Positions 44,088-57,040 of a stretch of 64,000 nt of DNA are shown one piece after another (the first letter of the stretch is position 1; every line of letters starts with the position of its first letter). Below the pieces are notes generated by a model that had not been told where the DNA came from, did not search any database, and worked only from the letters and a program-made list of their open reading frames with translations. Origin of the DNA: Cepaea nemoralis (Eukaryota; Mollusca; Gastropoda; Stylommatophora; Helicidae); NCBI GenBank assembly GCA_014155875.1, contig JACEFZ010028122.1, positions 98,501-162,500 on the forward strand. The letters are read 5' to 3'. A program made the position numbers and the translations under genes.

Positions 44088-44398
44088 TTGTTTTATATTG
44101 TCCATCAACTCTAAGATTACACCTTCTCATCTATTTCTTGCTTGCCTTCTTTTCAGTAATATACTTTGCTTATTTGATAGATGTCGTTCTTTTGAATTTC
44201 CCTTTGTACGCCTATGCTTTGCGTCTATTTCTCCATCTGTCCATACAACTGGAGAGAGGAAGGTGGGGGAGGAAGATAATAATGACAGGATTTGCAATTT
44301 TTCGAGTGTGTATCGACAAGGGTATTTGAACTCAATTAATTCATTGGCACCTTGCTGTCTTGACAGACTATAGTTTGTGCTTTAAAAAGGCATAATAA

Positions 44399-46190
44399 CT
44401 TTTACGTATGACGGTAGCGAATGTGACTGATAAGGCCAATTTGCGCTGTAAATCTTCGTTCACAGTGGGTGCATGTGAACACGTGGTCATTTCCACCATC
44501 ATGCACCATCTTACGTCTCAAAAGCTCGGTGTGTGACTTATCTGCAATAATTTTCTCATTTGTCTTTATTCCATTTCTGATGTTTGCCCTCCATGCAACA
44601 CGTTCAGCGGCGACTTGCTCCCACTGGGCATTATCAATGCCTGTATCAATCATGTCCCGCTTACACACATCTTTGTATAGCAGGGTCGACCCTGAAATCT
44701 CTTACCCATCTGTAATTCACCAAAAAAAGATGTCCTTTGGTATTCTACCATCATCCATCCTCCTAAGATGTCCTATCCATCTAAGTCTACGAAGACTGAA
44801 CATGGAATAAACTGTCACACACCCTGATCTTTCCAATACTTCAGTATTTGTGATTTTGTCTTGCCACATAATACCAAGAATTCTTCGCAGACACCGCATA
44901 TGAAAGCTGTTTAAACGTTTCTCTTGGTGTGAGTAAGTTGTCCAGGTTTCACTGCCATAAAGAAGAGTACTAAGGACACAGGCTTGATAGACAAGGACTT
45001 TTGTTTTGGCAGTAAGCTTCCTGTTCTCCCAGACTCATTTTCTTAACCTGTTCATTGTTATTGCTGCCTTACCAATCCGGATGTGGATTTACTGATCTAG
45101 GGATAATTTGCTATTTACCTCTGATCCTAGATATGTAAAATGGTCTACCATCTCTATTTCGGCGTCGTCAATAGAGATTGATGGTACCCCATGTGCACCT
45201 TGTGACATAATATGTGTCTTCTTTTTGCTAATTGTTAAAACAAATTCAGAACAAGCACTGGATAATGCAGATAGTAGACATTGCAATTCTTCCTCAGAGT
45301 GGTTCGTAACTGCAGCATCATCTGCAAAAAACAACTCTCTGATCAGTACCCTCCTAATTTTGGTCTTGGATTTCAATCTCTGAGCATTGTAGAGGCCGCC
45401 GTCTGAGCGTGAGTGAATGTGTATACCACCATCCTGATCACGAAAGGCATATTTCAGTAGAAGTGAAAAGTATATTCCAAAGAGTGTGGGAGATAGTACA
45501 CAACCTTGCTTAACTCCATTCTTGATTTCAAACTCTTCAGAAGTTGCACCATCAAACTTGATTATACCCTTCATGCCTGTGTGGAACGATACCTCTTATG
45601 ATCCACAGTGCCGTAAACCCCTACGGCAGTTTTATAAAGAGTTTCCTTAAGTTGACCCCACTTTTCATTTACTGTGCAATTTTCTGATGTTTCAGTTTCA
45701 TAACTGCCTTGATCACGGAGTCTAACTCCTCATAGAACAAATCCTTCACATCATCAGAGGAATCGAGTGTCGGTGCATATGCAGTAATAATGGTGGCAAA
45801 ACCACAAGAGGTTGCCAAGCGCAGGGATAATAGTCTTTCATTTCCTCCTGCTGGAATTTCAATCATTCTCAGTAGCGAATTCTACACTGCAAAGCCCACA
45901 CCGTGTTGCCTTTTTTTCTGCCTGCCCTCTACCCTTCCAAAAAAGGTGTAATTGTTTTCGCTGAGTGACCCTTCCTCGGCGAGGCGAGTTTCCTGCAGGC
46001 CAGCAATATCAATGTTAAGACGATTGAGTTCGGCATCAATCACAGCCGTTTCTTTTTCCACATCGTTAATATTGGTCAAGTCAGTGGAAAATCCTGGAAA
46101 CCTGATTCTCACGTTCCAGATTGCAAGCCGTAGCTTGAAGTTTCTATTTTTTCTTTTTATTAGTATCCGATGCATTGGTTTTACAGCCAG
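44399..46190 (-). pseudogene. LINE with AP endonuclease, RT and a C-terminal C2H2 finger (deleted, broken)
   Basis: Minus-strand order: LAIWNVR and IDIAGLQETRLAE with HGVGFAV (apurinic-type endonuclease start, 46175-45882), AYAPT (45866-45669), a large deletion, then NGVKQGCVLSPTLF and FFADDAA (RT palm, 45574-45089), MRCLRRILGI and LRWIGHLRRM (44899-44717), and FTCTHCERRF...HIRYRH (C2H2 finger, 44668-44402). The full ORF would be several hundred residues longer; the end of the endonuclease and the RT fingers are missing. The clade is not assigned. 46190-46700 may be its 5' UTR. Confidence 0.8.
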
Positions 46191-49100
46191 CGATTCAGAT
46201 TTTGTCCTAGCCCCAAGGACCCATTGAAGCAGGCAGGTTGTGGCGGATCAGCACCCAATTGGTCGGGAGCTGCCAAGCTTGAGGCGGGCGGTAGATGATG
46301 AGTGACACCTGTAGGTGTCTCCCACCGTCAGAGGCAACGCGTGGCGCACCATGTCTACGCCAACTGACAAGGACTTATAACCCGTAACTGTTGCCTCTCG
46401 TTTTGATTCCAAGACCGGTTAAGACCAGGGATGGAGTTATTGTCTCTCCATAGCACAAAGCCTGGGCTAAAATATAGAGATCATGTGTTGCCCATGCAGC
46501 ATGATCATTCTCTTGGTCTGCCTAGTTCACTCCAGAGGAAAGGTAACACCCCTACATCTGGAACAAGACAAGCTGCAGAAGCTGCCGGATCAGCAAAGCA
46601 ATGCTCTAACTGTCCGCCTCTCGGAGCTTCGATCCTAGACTAGCCGCCAACCAAGGCTTAGGGCCTGTTCTGCCCTGCCATGACATTTTGTCTTTAGATT
46701 GCATTTCCTCGCACTAGGGTAAAGCTTTTACCCTCCCAATTGCGCTCCTCCACCCTGTCATGGAACGGCTGAGAATTCACCTAGCAATACTCCCACAAGT
46801 CCAATTCCCCTTTTTCAGTAGAACAGCCGATCTAGTCGAAGGGATACAACCGAGGTATTAATGTAACCCACGCAAGGGCGATTGGTGGCCCTTGACTTCT
46901 CGACTGTTCGTGTGAGACAAGATCAACCCAACCAGTTCCGCTAACGCATGCGCAAGAACCGCCTCAGAACAAAGAGAGGCTCAGTTGAGATCCGGCCGAG
47001 GGAGCAAGACGTTGTGTTTGAACGACTGTGTTAATTCGTAAATGGGAGAGAGGAAGCCAGTGTCTTGCTGTTTATCAAAGAAAACCGACAGAACGTCCAG
47101 TGTTGGGACGGGAGCTCCTCAATTCTGAATACACAGTTTGTCGTAAGGTACGTGAAACATATTTAGATAAATAATGTGTCGCTACCGCGTTGAATCGAAG
47201 CTGTTCGACCACATGTCCCGCCCGGCGCACAAAGGTCAGTCAGGGGTGAACCTGTGGGCTTGTGTTTTAACGTAACACTGCAGGCTAGTGGAACACGATG
47301 GAATGTAGGCCTGTTTTTGCGTTACAATTGTACAAGTACGTGAATGCGTGTTATTACCGCTACAAGTAGTTATAGACATTTAGGACAGGCCCAATAGTGT
47401 TAGTAGTCCGAGTTCACTCCTGGGCGGCCTTAGAACTCTAACGTAGCCGACACAGACGGAAGTTGGCGAAGGCGTTGTAGAACATAGGTCGAGTGAGGTA
47501 TCAGGGAACTCGGCCGAACTAGACGAAACCCATGCGATGGTCGCCGGACGTGTCGAAGGTCATTCGAAGGACATTGCGGGTGTCTAAGTTCGAATTCTTT
47601 GGTGTGGCGACCACTGGCTTTGCTGAGCTTTCCTCTTACTCTTTATGTTATTGGTTGCCGTAACGGAACACCATCTTGATAGGCAGTTGGTTCCCGAGAG
47701 GTTGACACTGGAGGAACTGGGGAATGCGACAGAGCTGGTCACAGCCAGCTGAACACCGTTCCAAATGCTCTGACCTTAACTAGGGGAGGAGGGAACGGGA
47801 TGTGGACTTCCGCTACAGGGGGATTTCCCTGTATAATCTATTACATTCCTGGATCAGAGCTAGAGCTCCAGGAGACCTGGTGTATAGTAGGTAATCCTAA
47901 AATCGAACCAGGGAGAGGGGGCTACCTCCGAGGGAGGGGAATTCGGTGGTCACCGGCTCTCCTTCAGAGCCAGTCTGTCTCTATGTACCTTTAACCTACT
48001 AACCTGGTATATTGTGTCCTTAGAAGTATTTTTTTAGGACAGAAGGATTTCGCCGACACCATGACCAGATACACAGCCCTACCTTGGGCGGGTTCGAGAC
48101 GGAGGACGGTTCAGCCAGCACTTGTTAGGACCCAGACCTAGTTCAGTTTGGCATTGGATCCTGGTCTGTGAGGCTGCCGGCCGGGTCATGGCGACACCGG
48201 CCTATACTGAGTACACATAGGTAACGTGTACCTCTGGGGGTAAGTCTGTGTCACGATATTCACACATGGTGTTATCTTTGGCAGGTTCTACTTTCTGAGA
48301 GACTTACGTGACGGGACCAGAGGAAGATGACTTGGTGAAGGCTGCTAAATGGCTGGCTTACCTATGTGACGTGACGTGAGGCTTCTACACCACACCACGT
48401 GCCGGGAAGTCACGACGCCACAATCCAGTCCCGTATAAACCGCTAAATGATCTTCAGTCAGTCCACCAAGTATTATGATGGCTACACACGGCGAGTATCG
48501 TGTCCTCTTGTCTGTGAACAGTTTTGATAGTGTGACCCACTAGCCAAACGGGTAGAGAAGAACTACATTACCCTTTATTTCATGATGGCCTGGTGTTCCG
48601 GGAACAGTCTACCATAGAGGAACACTTGTTACATTCCTTACTGGGTCACGTGCTACCAGTACTGACGTTTGAATGACAGAGTCAACTTGAACTGTGCCAA
48701 CTTTCTGTGCTTATAGGCCCAGTTATACCCATCCTGATCCCATTAGAGACCACCATCTGGTTCCAGAACTTTGACATTGTTACATTGTGTTAAATGTTAT
48801 GGTGGCTTTTTAGGACCGTTGTCTAGCACAGGCCTTACCAGTGAAGCTTGAAGGACAGGCCTTCAGAACTTCTACAGGGATGTTAGTCCGGAGTCCTCAC
48901 GCACCACCGCAACTTGGAGTCACCACATTGACGTGCTAGTCATTCCAATTGAGACTACACCTCGGCAGAGACATTATACGCTACGTGTGCAGATGAGTGA
49001 CCTCTTTAACCTGGTGGTATCGTACCCAGTGTACAGTGATGAGTGAGACGGCCTGAGACTAATCCAGATAGCCATTTCTTCTATCGCCTGGCGGTGGCCA

Positions 49101-49560
49101 GGATTCTCTCATGAACACTCCCCTTGTACATTATATCACATAGTCCAGGATTCTCTCCTGAACATTCCTCTTGTACATTATATCATATAGTCATTATGTG
49201 TAGACACCAGAGTCGTGTCATCTGTTCTGGATGAGAAGTGAAAAAGGTAGTGTCCAGCGGTTGATAGTGAGAGAGACAGGAATCCAAGGGCTGGTGGGGT
49301 CTGTAGACTGAGATTTATTGTATTCCCAGAGTGCATCTATCCCGTTATTAAGATGTAATAGTATGCTTCCCTCACCCCAAGAAATACTACGACACACCCG
49401 AAGCCGTTGGCACAATGTGAGGTGTCGGGTTTGGTAAGCGCCGCCCAACGTTCGGCGCTAACATAAAGCAGGTAGTACCGTCTACTGTTATACGGTAGCT
49501 CAGTCATATCTGACTAAGACCTGATAGGTGAACTCAATTAAACAAACAAACAAAAACAAA
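46191..49560. other. 3.4 kb without recognised genes
   Basis: 46191-46700 may be LINE 5' leader. Elsewhere no conserved ORF, LTR pair or RNA gene was found. A twofold 55-bp tandem duplication (CCAGGATTCTCTCxTGAACA...) lies at 49089-49195. Confidence 0.5.
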
Positions 49561-49564
49561 AATA

Positions 49565-49628
49565 CACAGGCGGGGACCCCAGCCTTCCTTGTGACAGGCG
49601 GAGATACTAACCACTACACTACTGAGGA
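49565..49628 (-). pseudogene. tRNA-Asp(GTC)-like pseudogene
   Basis: Minus strand: TCCTCAGTAGTGTAGTGG, TTAGTATCTCCGCCTGTCAC (anticodon GTC), then GGCTGGGGTCCCCGCC. D arm and anticodon loop match metazoan tRNA-Asp. The T loop (TTCGATT) is missing and the acceptor 3' strand does not pair. It may be a tRNA-derived SINE head. Confidence 0.65.
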
Positions 49629-49914
49629 CACACTGATATTCCCACAAACATTAATAATGTAGTCAAACGTAGGTCACGTGACCAGCTGTTTGCGAATAGA
49701 TCACGGTGACCAGCTGTTTGCGTATAATGTCCATACATTAATAGCAAACGTTTGCTTATAATCACTTCGTTTATTTTAATAAAAAAATTTAAAAATCTTG
49801 TTAAAACATTAGTAAAAGTTTTTGTCCATATTGTAAAATATAATGTATCAGTGTATAAGTAAAATAACATTGCAATAATCAGTTATTTTTACTGTTTAGT
49901 AACCTATGATTTTT

Positions 49915-50160
49915 ATTATTATTTCGCATATCCTTTACATGACATTGCAGTCAACATCAGCATCTTTCAGCTGATTGTTGATTTCTTGGCAATATTACGC
50001 TCAGTAGTTTGCCATTGCTTTCTGAGCGACCGGCTCACATTCAAATAAGTTACCAATGCGGTGAGAACCGCTACCGAATCTCGTTCCTTACATGGATATA
50101 TGGGATTAAGGAGAAAGTCGTTAATCTATAGGCCAAGGAGCCGGCTTAATAACTTATGAA
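49915..50160 (-). repeat. SINE-like repeat, minus strand
   Basis: Same family and orientation as 31455-31685, within the paralogous segment. Confidence 0.65.
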
Positions 50161-50187
50161 TAATTTATAATTACTTATTGTGATAGG

Positions 50188-50720
50188 TTAGTTAGTTAGT
50201 TAGTTAGTTAGTCATAGTTCCAACCTCACAGCAACGGGTCGTCCCCATTATGCTCCGTTCCTGTGTCAGTGAATATCGCACAAAATGCTCCCCACTGCCC
50301 AATGTGAAAAGTGGAAAAGACAGGAGTCTCGACAAACAACAGCCCGCACAGATACACTGTGCATAATGCCGCTGCCAGAATGTCAACACAATAGTCCCCC
50401 ACGAAACACCCAGTTCATCTCTGATGGAATCGGCAGTCATTTTCCCATCTGGATGTTTCCTAGATGTTCACCCACACAGTCCACGAAAATACAGTTCATT
50501 GTCGATGGCAGTGGCAGTCAACCAGAAGCCCAGCAGCCATGCATTTCTGCATAAGGCAAAAACCGGTCAATCTGGGACATAGCCATCTACCATCGCTCCG
50601 AACATGTAGTCACGTTCCAGAAAACCTCGGGCAGATTCAAAAGCATTTCACACGAAACTCACAGCTCACAGTTTCGCGCCACGCACTCACTCAGTAGCAG
50701 GGCGACGGAACCATCAAGGT
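50188..50720 (-). mobile_element. Unidentified retroposon-like insertion with (CTAA)n tail
   Basis: Absent from the paralogous segment. Minus-strand orientation ends in CTAACTAACTAACTAAC; ATAGGTT lies on both sides (50184-50190 and 50722-50728 approximately). A short frame reads MTADSIRDELGVSWGT, which has a helix-turn-helix look; nothing more can be said. Confidence 0.5.
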
Positions 50721-50872
50721 ATAGGTTGTTGTAAACAAAGTCCCCCAATAGCTTTACATTTGTCAATGTGGACTACGTACACAAAGTTTGCCCACCCATG
50801 CTAATTTGATGTAATTTGTAGATGGTTCTTCTTCTGTGTTTTCGTCATGCGGTGTCTGTTTGGCTAAATTCC

Positions 50873-50875
<3 letters not shown>

Positions 50876-50938
<63 letters not shown>
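50876..50938 (+). repeat. (TA)n microsatellite
   Basis: About 31 units, equivalent to the longer one at 31869. Confidence 0.97.
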
Positions 50939-50939
<1 letters not shown>

Positions 50940-51344
50940 CGAACAAGAAGCGTTGGGGGATGTGTGTGGTTAATTCCCTGCTCAGTTGTTGTGGCCCTAG
51001 GAGGCCAGTTAAAAAATGTTTTTACCCCATATAGGGTTAAGGTGAAATGGAAAAACCCAAGTTACATTGAAAGTATAAAAAATAAAATTTAAAAAATGAA
51101 TACATGACAGAAACGTTGAGTATAAAATGTAAGTATACATAAATCAGAAACATTTTGTGTAAGAAATCTAAAAGTATTATGTCTGAGATTAACAGATATT
51201 ACTTAAAAATTGATATTGTTAGTTTACAAGAAAATGCTAGAGAAGTTGAAAATTTAGTTAATGATATTATATCATTTATGTTTTTTTCTTTTTAAAATAG
51301 AAGTAAGTTCCCCTTTAACAATATTAGATGTTTATGTCCCCTAT

Positions 51345-51560
51345 TTAAGGCTTATCAAAGTGTTTTTCTTTTAGATATCGTGTAATTCCGCAGAATGCTG
51401 TTGTTGTGATTTTTATTTTCTCTTTTTCTGTCATTGTCCAGGTTTGGCATTGGTAACGTAGAGTTGGTAGGCAGATTGTGATATAAAGTGCTTTCTTAGT
51501 AGTTATTGATACATGTTTGTTCTTTAGCATTGGTGACATGTGTCCATTGAGTTGGTTTGC
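51345..51560 (-). pseudogene. LINE ORF2 thumb fragment
   Basis: Minus strand: NKHVSITTKKALYIT, then TLRYQCQTWTMTEKEKIK. This CQTWTLTxxE pattern follows the RT palm in RTE-like LINEs. Confidence 0.6.
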
Positions 51561-51654
51561 CTAAATGAATCTATTTTCGATCTCGTCTTCTGATTTACCA
51601 CTTGATGATATTATTATGTTATTATACTTCTTATATTATACTACTTTATGTGAA

Positions 51655-52491
51655 AAAACCTGTATAATGATAACAGAGAGGAACAGTATGATATTAGATT
51701 TAATAATGAAGGACCACCAATTTTAAAGATGGAGGTTCAAAATGTTCTTAAGCATATGAAAGCTGGCAAGGCCCCCGGTGCAGATAACATCGCAGCAGAA
51801 ATGATTAAAGCTTTAGAAGAATTTGGACTAGAGTAAGTCACCAGACTGCTGAACACATTATATGATACTGCAGATAAACCTTCTGAATTATGTAACTCTG
51901 TATTTATTGCAATCCCAAAGAAATCAGGAACCTTGGAATGTGATCAACATAGAACAATTAGTATAATGAGTCACATCACAAAGATTTTGATACAAATTAT
52001 CATGCAAAGAGTGAGGAAGAAAATACAACCTGAAATAGAGGAAGAACAATGTGGGTTTGTAGAAGGAAAGGGTACAGTAAATGCTGTGTATATGCTGCGA
52101 ACAGTTATTGAACGTGCTATAGAAGTAAACAAGGATATACACCTTTGCTTTATTGACTACACAAAGGCTTTTGATATAGTTAGACATGTCAACATGGTAG
52201 ATATGCTTGCAGATCTACAAATTGATGGGAAAGACATTAGACTTATAAAAAACATATATTGGAAACAACGAGCTGCCATAAGGATTGATAATGAAGTGGG
52301 ACAATATCAACCTATTAAGAGAGGTGTTAGGCAGGGATGTTTAATGTCTCCAGATCTTTTTTTCCCTACACAGTGAAAATATTTTCAGGAATGTAGAAGA
52401 TATAAATGGAATCAGCATTAGAGGACGAAACATCAATAACATTAGATATGCAGATGATACAGTATTGATTGATTGCAACATAAAAAATCAT
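51655..52491 (+). pseudogene. RTE-like LINE reverse-transcriptase fragment
   Basis: Plus strand: MKAGKAPGADNIAAEMIK (finger motif), a stop near 51835, then FIAIPKK, QCGFVEGKGTVNAVYMLR, FIDYTKAFDIV, QIDGKDIRLIKN, RGVRQGCLMSPDLF and, after a frame change in the T run near 52357-52363, NINNIRYADDTVLI. This is the same family as the LINE at 12925-13938 and supplies the RT part that copy lacks. It ends at a mariner. Confidence 0.85.
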
Positions 52492-53355
52492 CGCCAAACT
52501 TGATACAGCAGTACGGATAAACCGTTGTCGAAGCATGCGTTCGCTAGTGAAAACATTTGATGTGTCAATTGGGGCAATTCAAAAGGTCGTTCGTAAGAAA
52601 CTGCAATATCGGAAGGTGTGTTCACAGTGGGTACCACGGATGTTGACCGACCACCAAATAGAGGTACGTAAGGGATGGTGTTTGAACCACTTGCTGCGTT
52701 ACAGAGTGGAGGGTGATGCGTTTTCCTTCCACATAGTGGCAGGCGATGAATCATGGTGTCACCACTTTGAGCAGATCAGCAAAAGAGAGACCATGCAATG
52801 GAAGCATGCTGGATCACCAAAAGCCAAAAAACTCAAGTTACAGGTTTCCGCTGGTAAAGTTATGCTGAGCGCATTTTTTGACCACGAAGGGCTATTATTG
52901 GCCGACTTTAAAGAACCTGGTGTCAACATCAACTCTACCCAATACTTGCAAAAACTAGACAAAGCCATAAAGAATAAACGACCCGGCATGCTTTCTCATG
53001 GTGTGAGTTTGTAGCACGATAATGCTCGTCGGCATGTCGCAAAGATTGTGCAGGAAGCAATAGCAAGGAAGAAGTGGGAAATTCTGCAACATCCAGCCTA
53101 TAGTTCTGATTTGTCACCATATGATTTTCATTTGTTCGGACCTCTAAACAAAAAGCTCTCAAGGGGCAACGATTTCACACAGATGCACAAGTAATGAAAG
53201 CGGTAAACACTTGGTTCAGTGAGCAACAACAATCCAGTTTTGCGGACGGCATTCGCCGCCTACCTAAACAATGGGATGCTTGCCTAATGCCTACGGCGAC
53301 TTCTTATGACCAAACCCATGGTGCATTTTTCAATCACAATGAATGCTTTGTTTAA
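52492..53355 (+). pseudogene. Mariner transposase inserted in the LINE
   Basis: ORF 52535-53014 gives a helix-turn-helix stretch, CSQWVPRMLT, AGDESWCHHFEQ (first Asp) and KVMLSAFFDHEG. A TAG at 53012-53014 interrupts just before HDNARRH (second Asp). Later YSSDLSPYDFHLF (third Asp) and LPKQWDACL to a TAA near 53355. DD34D mariner landmarks are complete; the nonsense codon and lost N-terminus inactivate it. Confidence 0.85.
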
Positions 53356-53488
53356 TTCTATCACACCTGTTAATGTTTCTTTTATGCTTTTGTAATAAAG
53401 CCACTGGAACGGGTATCAAATGAACGTTCCTAATAATACCGTCAATAAACACATTTACAGTTATGATATATTTTATGTTTAAATCGAG

Positions 53489-53737
53489 TTATTTGCTTCT
53501 TCTGTAATATGTGCTATCTTCAGGCAAATATCTTACGGGATTTGCGCTTGTGGGCCTAAGATTAGAATGTTTGAGACTTTTTGTTGATAAAAGTTGTTGG
53601 ACAGTTTCTTTGTTGAAAGTTCTGTAATTGTATAATGCTTTGTTTCTTAATGTCCATTTGAGAGTTCTGTACTCTGCCAATAGAACAAGTAGCTTTGAGT
53701 GGGTATCTTGTGTGGAGTAAGGAATGGAATGTATCAT
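53489..53737 (-). pseudogene. Possible LINE C-terminal piece
   Basis: 82-residue minus ORF with LLAEYRTLKWTLRNKALYNY, reminiscent of the region after the zinc-binding motif in L1/Tx1-type elements. Weak assignment. Confidence 0.3.
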
Positions 53738-54265
53738 GATTGCTTTGTCAATTGGAATGCACGGTCAGCGGTCCCCATAGTCTACGGACTGCGGGCCTGG
53801 TAACAGAACATAATTAAGACATTTATATATGAACATTGACACGTCTTGCATCATATCATGGTCAATACTCTTTAAGAAATAATAATGATTTAACCACATT
53901 ACAAAGAATTAAAATCACCCTATCAAAAGATACACCGTACACACTTGTAATTAATCTATATTTATAAAACAAAGTGTATGTATGTAAATATGTGTGTATG
54001 TATATATGTATGTATGTAAATATGTATGTCCTTTATTTGTTCGCGAACGGCCCATCCGATTGAGATGAAATTTTCTACACGCCTTCCTTTCATTCCAGAG
54101 CTGTCAACTGTCATAGTTTTTTTTTTCTTCTTCCTCCTCCTCCCTCCTCCCCCTCCCAAAATACGTACGTAAATATATGATGATGATGATGAAAGAATCC
54201 CCGAACCAAAACGCTAGGGAAAGGGAAGAAAATGACGTGACTACACAGAATCGTCACACGGCAAT

Positions 54266-54369
54266 CATCATCATCAAGTGCCGTGCCGGCTGGCGTAGGC
54301 GTTCATGGCTGTCTGTAGATCTCAGTCTTTGTTTTTTTAATCAACTCTGCTGCTGATATTCCTCCATGC
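54266..54369 (-). mobile_element. Captured LINE 3' end inside Helitron 4
   Basis: 104 bp, same ends as in element 3, CACGGCAAT at 54257-54265 and 54370-54378. Confidence 0.88.
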
Positions 54370-54471
54370 CACGGCAATATCAATAACAATTCATCTTTTT
54401 ATGTGTAAGGAAGTTATCTACAGTCGTGTAGAAGGGAAGAACTAGACGAGTATGAATTCGGAATGGCGAAC

Positions 54472-56695
54472 TCTCTCCCCCTCTCTTCTCCTCCCTCTAC
54501 CTCCTCCCTCCACCCTTCTCCTCTTCCTCCTCCCTCTCATACCTCTCCCTCCTACCTCCTCCTTCTCCCTCTTCCTTCTCCCTCTTCCTCTCCCCTTCTC
54601 CTCCATCCTCCTCCCTCCTACTCCCTCCGCCTCCTCCCCCTCCTCCCTCATCTTCCCTCCTCCTCCCTCTCCCTCCTCATCCCTCCTCCTCCTGCCTCCC
54701 TCATCCTCCTCCTGCCTCCTTCTCCCTCATCATCCTCCCTCCTCCTTCTCCCTTCTTCTCCCTCTTCCCTCTTCCTCCTTCTACCTCCTCCCTCCTCCTC
54801 CTCCCTCCACCCTCCTCCTCCCTTCTCCTCCTCTTCCTCCTCCCTTTCCTTCCTCCTCCTCCTCCCTATACCTCCTCCTCCCCCTACCTCTTTCCTCCTC
54901 CCTCCTCCTCCCCTTCCACCTCTCTTTCCTTCCTCCCCTGCTCATTCTCCCTCCTTCCTCTCCCTCCTTCCTCCTCCTCCTTCCTTCTTCTCCCTCCTCC
55001 TCCTCCTCCCTCCTCCCCCTCCTCCTTCCTCCTCCTCACTCCTCCTCCTCCCTCCTCCTCCTCCCTCTACCTCTTCCCTCCTCCTCCCTTCACATTCCTC
55101 CTCCTCCCTCTTCCTCCTCCTCCCTCCTCCTCATCCCTCCTCCTCCCTCCTCCTCATCCCTCCTCCTCCCTTCTCCTCCTCCCTCCTCCTCCTCCCTCTA
55201 CCTAATCCTCCCTTCACATTCCTCCTCCTCCCTCTTCCTCCTCCTCCCTCCTCCTCCTCATCCCTCCTTCTCCCTCCTCCTCCTTCTTCCTCCCTCCTCC
55301 TCCTCACTCCTCCTCCTCCCTCTTCCTCCTCATTCTACCTCCTCCCTCCTCCTCCCTTCACATTCCTCCTCCTCCCTCTTCCTCCTCCTCCCTCCTCCTC
55401 CCTCCTCCTCCTCCCCTCCTCCTCCTCCCTCCTCCTCATCACTCCTCCTCCCTCCTCCTCCTTCTTCCTCCCTCCTCCTCCCTCCTCCCCCTCCTCCTTC
55501 CTCCTCCTCCCTCTCCGCCTCCTCCCTCCTCCTCCTTCCTCCTCCTCCCTCTACCTCCTCCTCCTCCCTCCTCCTCCCTCTACCTCCTACCCCCTCCTCC
55601 CTTCACATTCCTCCTCCTCTCTCTTCCTCCTCCTCCCTCCTCCTCTCTCCGCCTCCCTCCTCCTCCTCTTCCCTCTACCTCCTCCCTCCTCCTCCCTTCA
55701 CATTCCTCCTCCTCCCACCTCCTCCTCCCCTCCTCCTCTTCCCTCCTCCTCCTCCCCCTCCTTCTCCTCCTTCTCCCTCTTCCTCCTCCCTCTTCCTTCT
55801 CCTCCTTCTCCCTCCTCCTCCCTCTTCCTTCTCCTCCCTCTCCCTCCTCCTTCTCCCTCTTCCTTCTCCCTCTTCCTCTCCCATCCTCCTCCTACCCTCT
55901 TCCTCTTCCCCTCCTCCCTCTACCTCCTCCTCCTCTCCTCCTTCCTCCTCCTCCCTCTTCCGCCTCCTCCCTCCTCCTCCTCATCCCTCCTTCTCCCTCA
56001 TCCTCCTTCTTCCTCCCTCCTCCTCCTCTCCCCTCCTCCCCTCCTCCTTCCTCCTCCTCCCTCTCCTCCTCCTCTCTCCTCCTCCTCACTCCTCCTCCTC
56101 CCTCCTCCTCCTCCTCCCTCTACCTCCTCCCTCCTCCTCCCTTCACATTCATCCTCCTCCCTCTTCCTCCTCCTTACTCCTCCTCTCTCCGCCTCCCTCC
56201 TCCTCCTCCCTCTACCTCCTCCCTCCTCCTCCCTTCACATTCCTCCTCCTCCCTACTCCTCCTCCCCTCCTCCTCTTCCCTCCTCCTCCTCCCCCTCCTT
56301 CTCCTCCTTCTCCCTCCTCCTTCTCCCTCTTCCTCCTCCCTCTTCCTTCTCCCTCCGCCTCCTCCCCCTCCTTCTCCTCCTTCTCCCTCCTCCTCCCTCT
56401 CCCACCTCCTCCCTCTTCCTTCTCCCTCCGCCTCCTCCCTCCTCCTACTCTCTCCTCCTCCTCCCTCCTCCTCCCTCTCCCACCTCCTCCCTCCTCCTCC
56501 TGCTCCCTTCTCCTCCTGCGTTCTCCTCCTCCGTCCTTCTCCCTCTTCCTCCTCGCCTCCTCCTCCACCCTACTCCTCCCTCCTCCTCCTAATCCCTCCT
56601 CCTCCCTCCTATTCCTCCCTACTCCTCCTGTCTCCTCCCTCCTCCTCCCTCCTCTTCCCTCCTCCACCTCCCTCTTCCTCCTCCCTCCTACATTT
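54472..56695 (+). repeat. 2.2-kb polypyrimidine tract
   Basis: Near-pure C/T on plus; ORFs of 786 and 709 residues and the Arg/Glu/Gly minus ORFs are repeat translations. Confidence 0.98.
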
Positions 56696-56806
56696 ACCCA
56701 AGACAGACAGACAGTCAGACAGATAGTCGGGAACGGGATCTTATATGACTACTTATATAATTTAAATGAGATGCTCTCCACCATGGGCTGGGCCGGTCAG
56801 ACAGAC

Positions 56807-56947
<141 letters not shown>

Positions 56948-57004
56948 TATAGATAGATAGACAAAAAGACAGGGAGGGAGGGATAGACGGAGGGATGGGT
57001 CTAT

Positions 57005-57040
<36 letters not shown>

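Larger units (their letters stand above)
49770..51343. repeat. Interspersed segment, copy without the retrocopy (empty site)
   Basis: Parallels 31290-33945. GTTGTTGTG occurs once at 50985-50993 and runs directly into GCCCTAGGAGGCCAGTT, showing the pre-insertion state of the aminotransferase retrocopy site. Confidence 0.85.
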
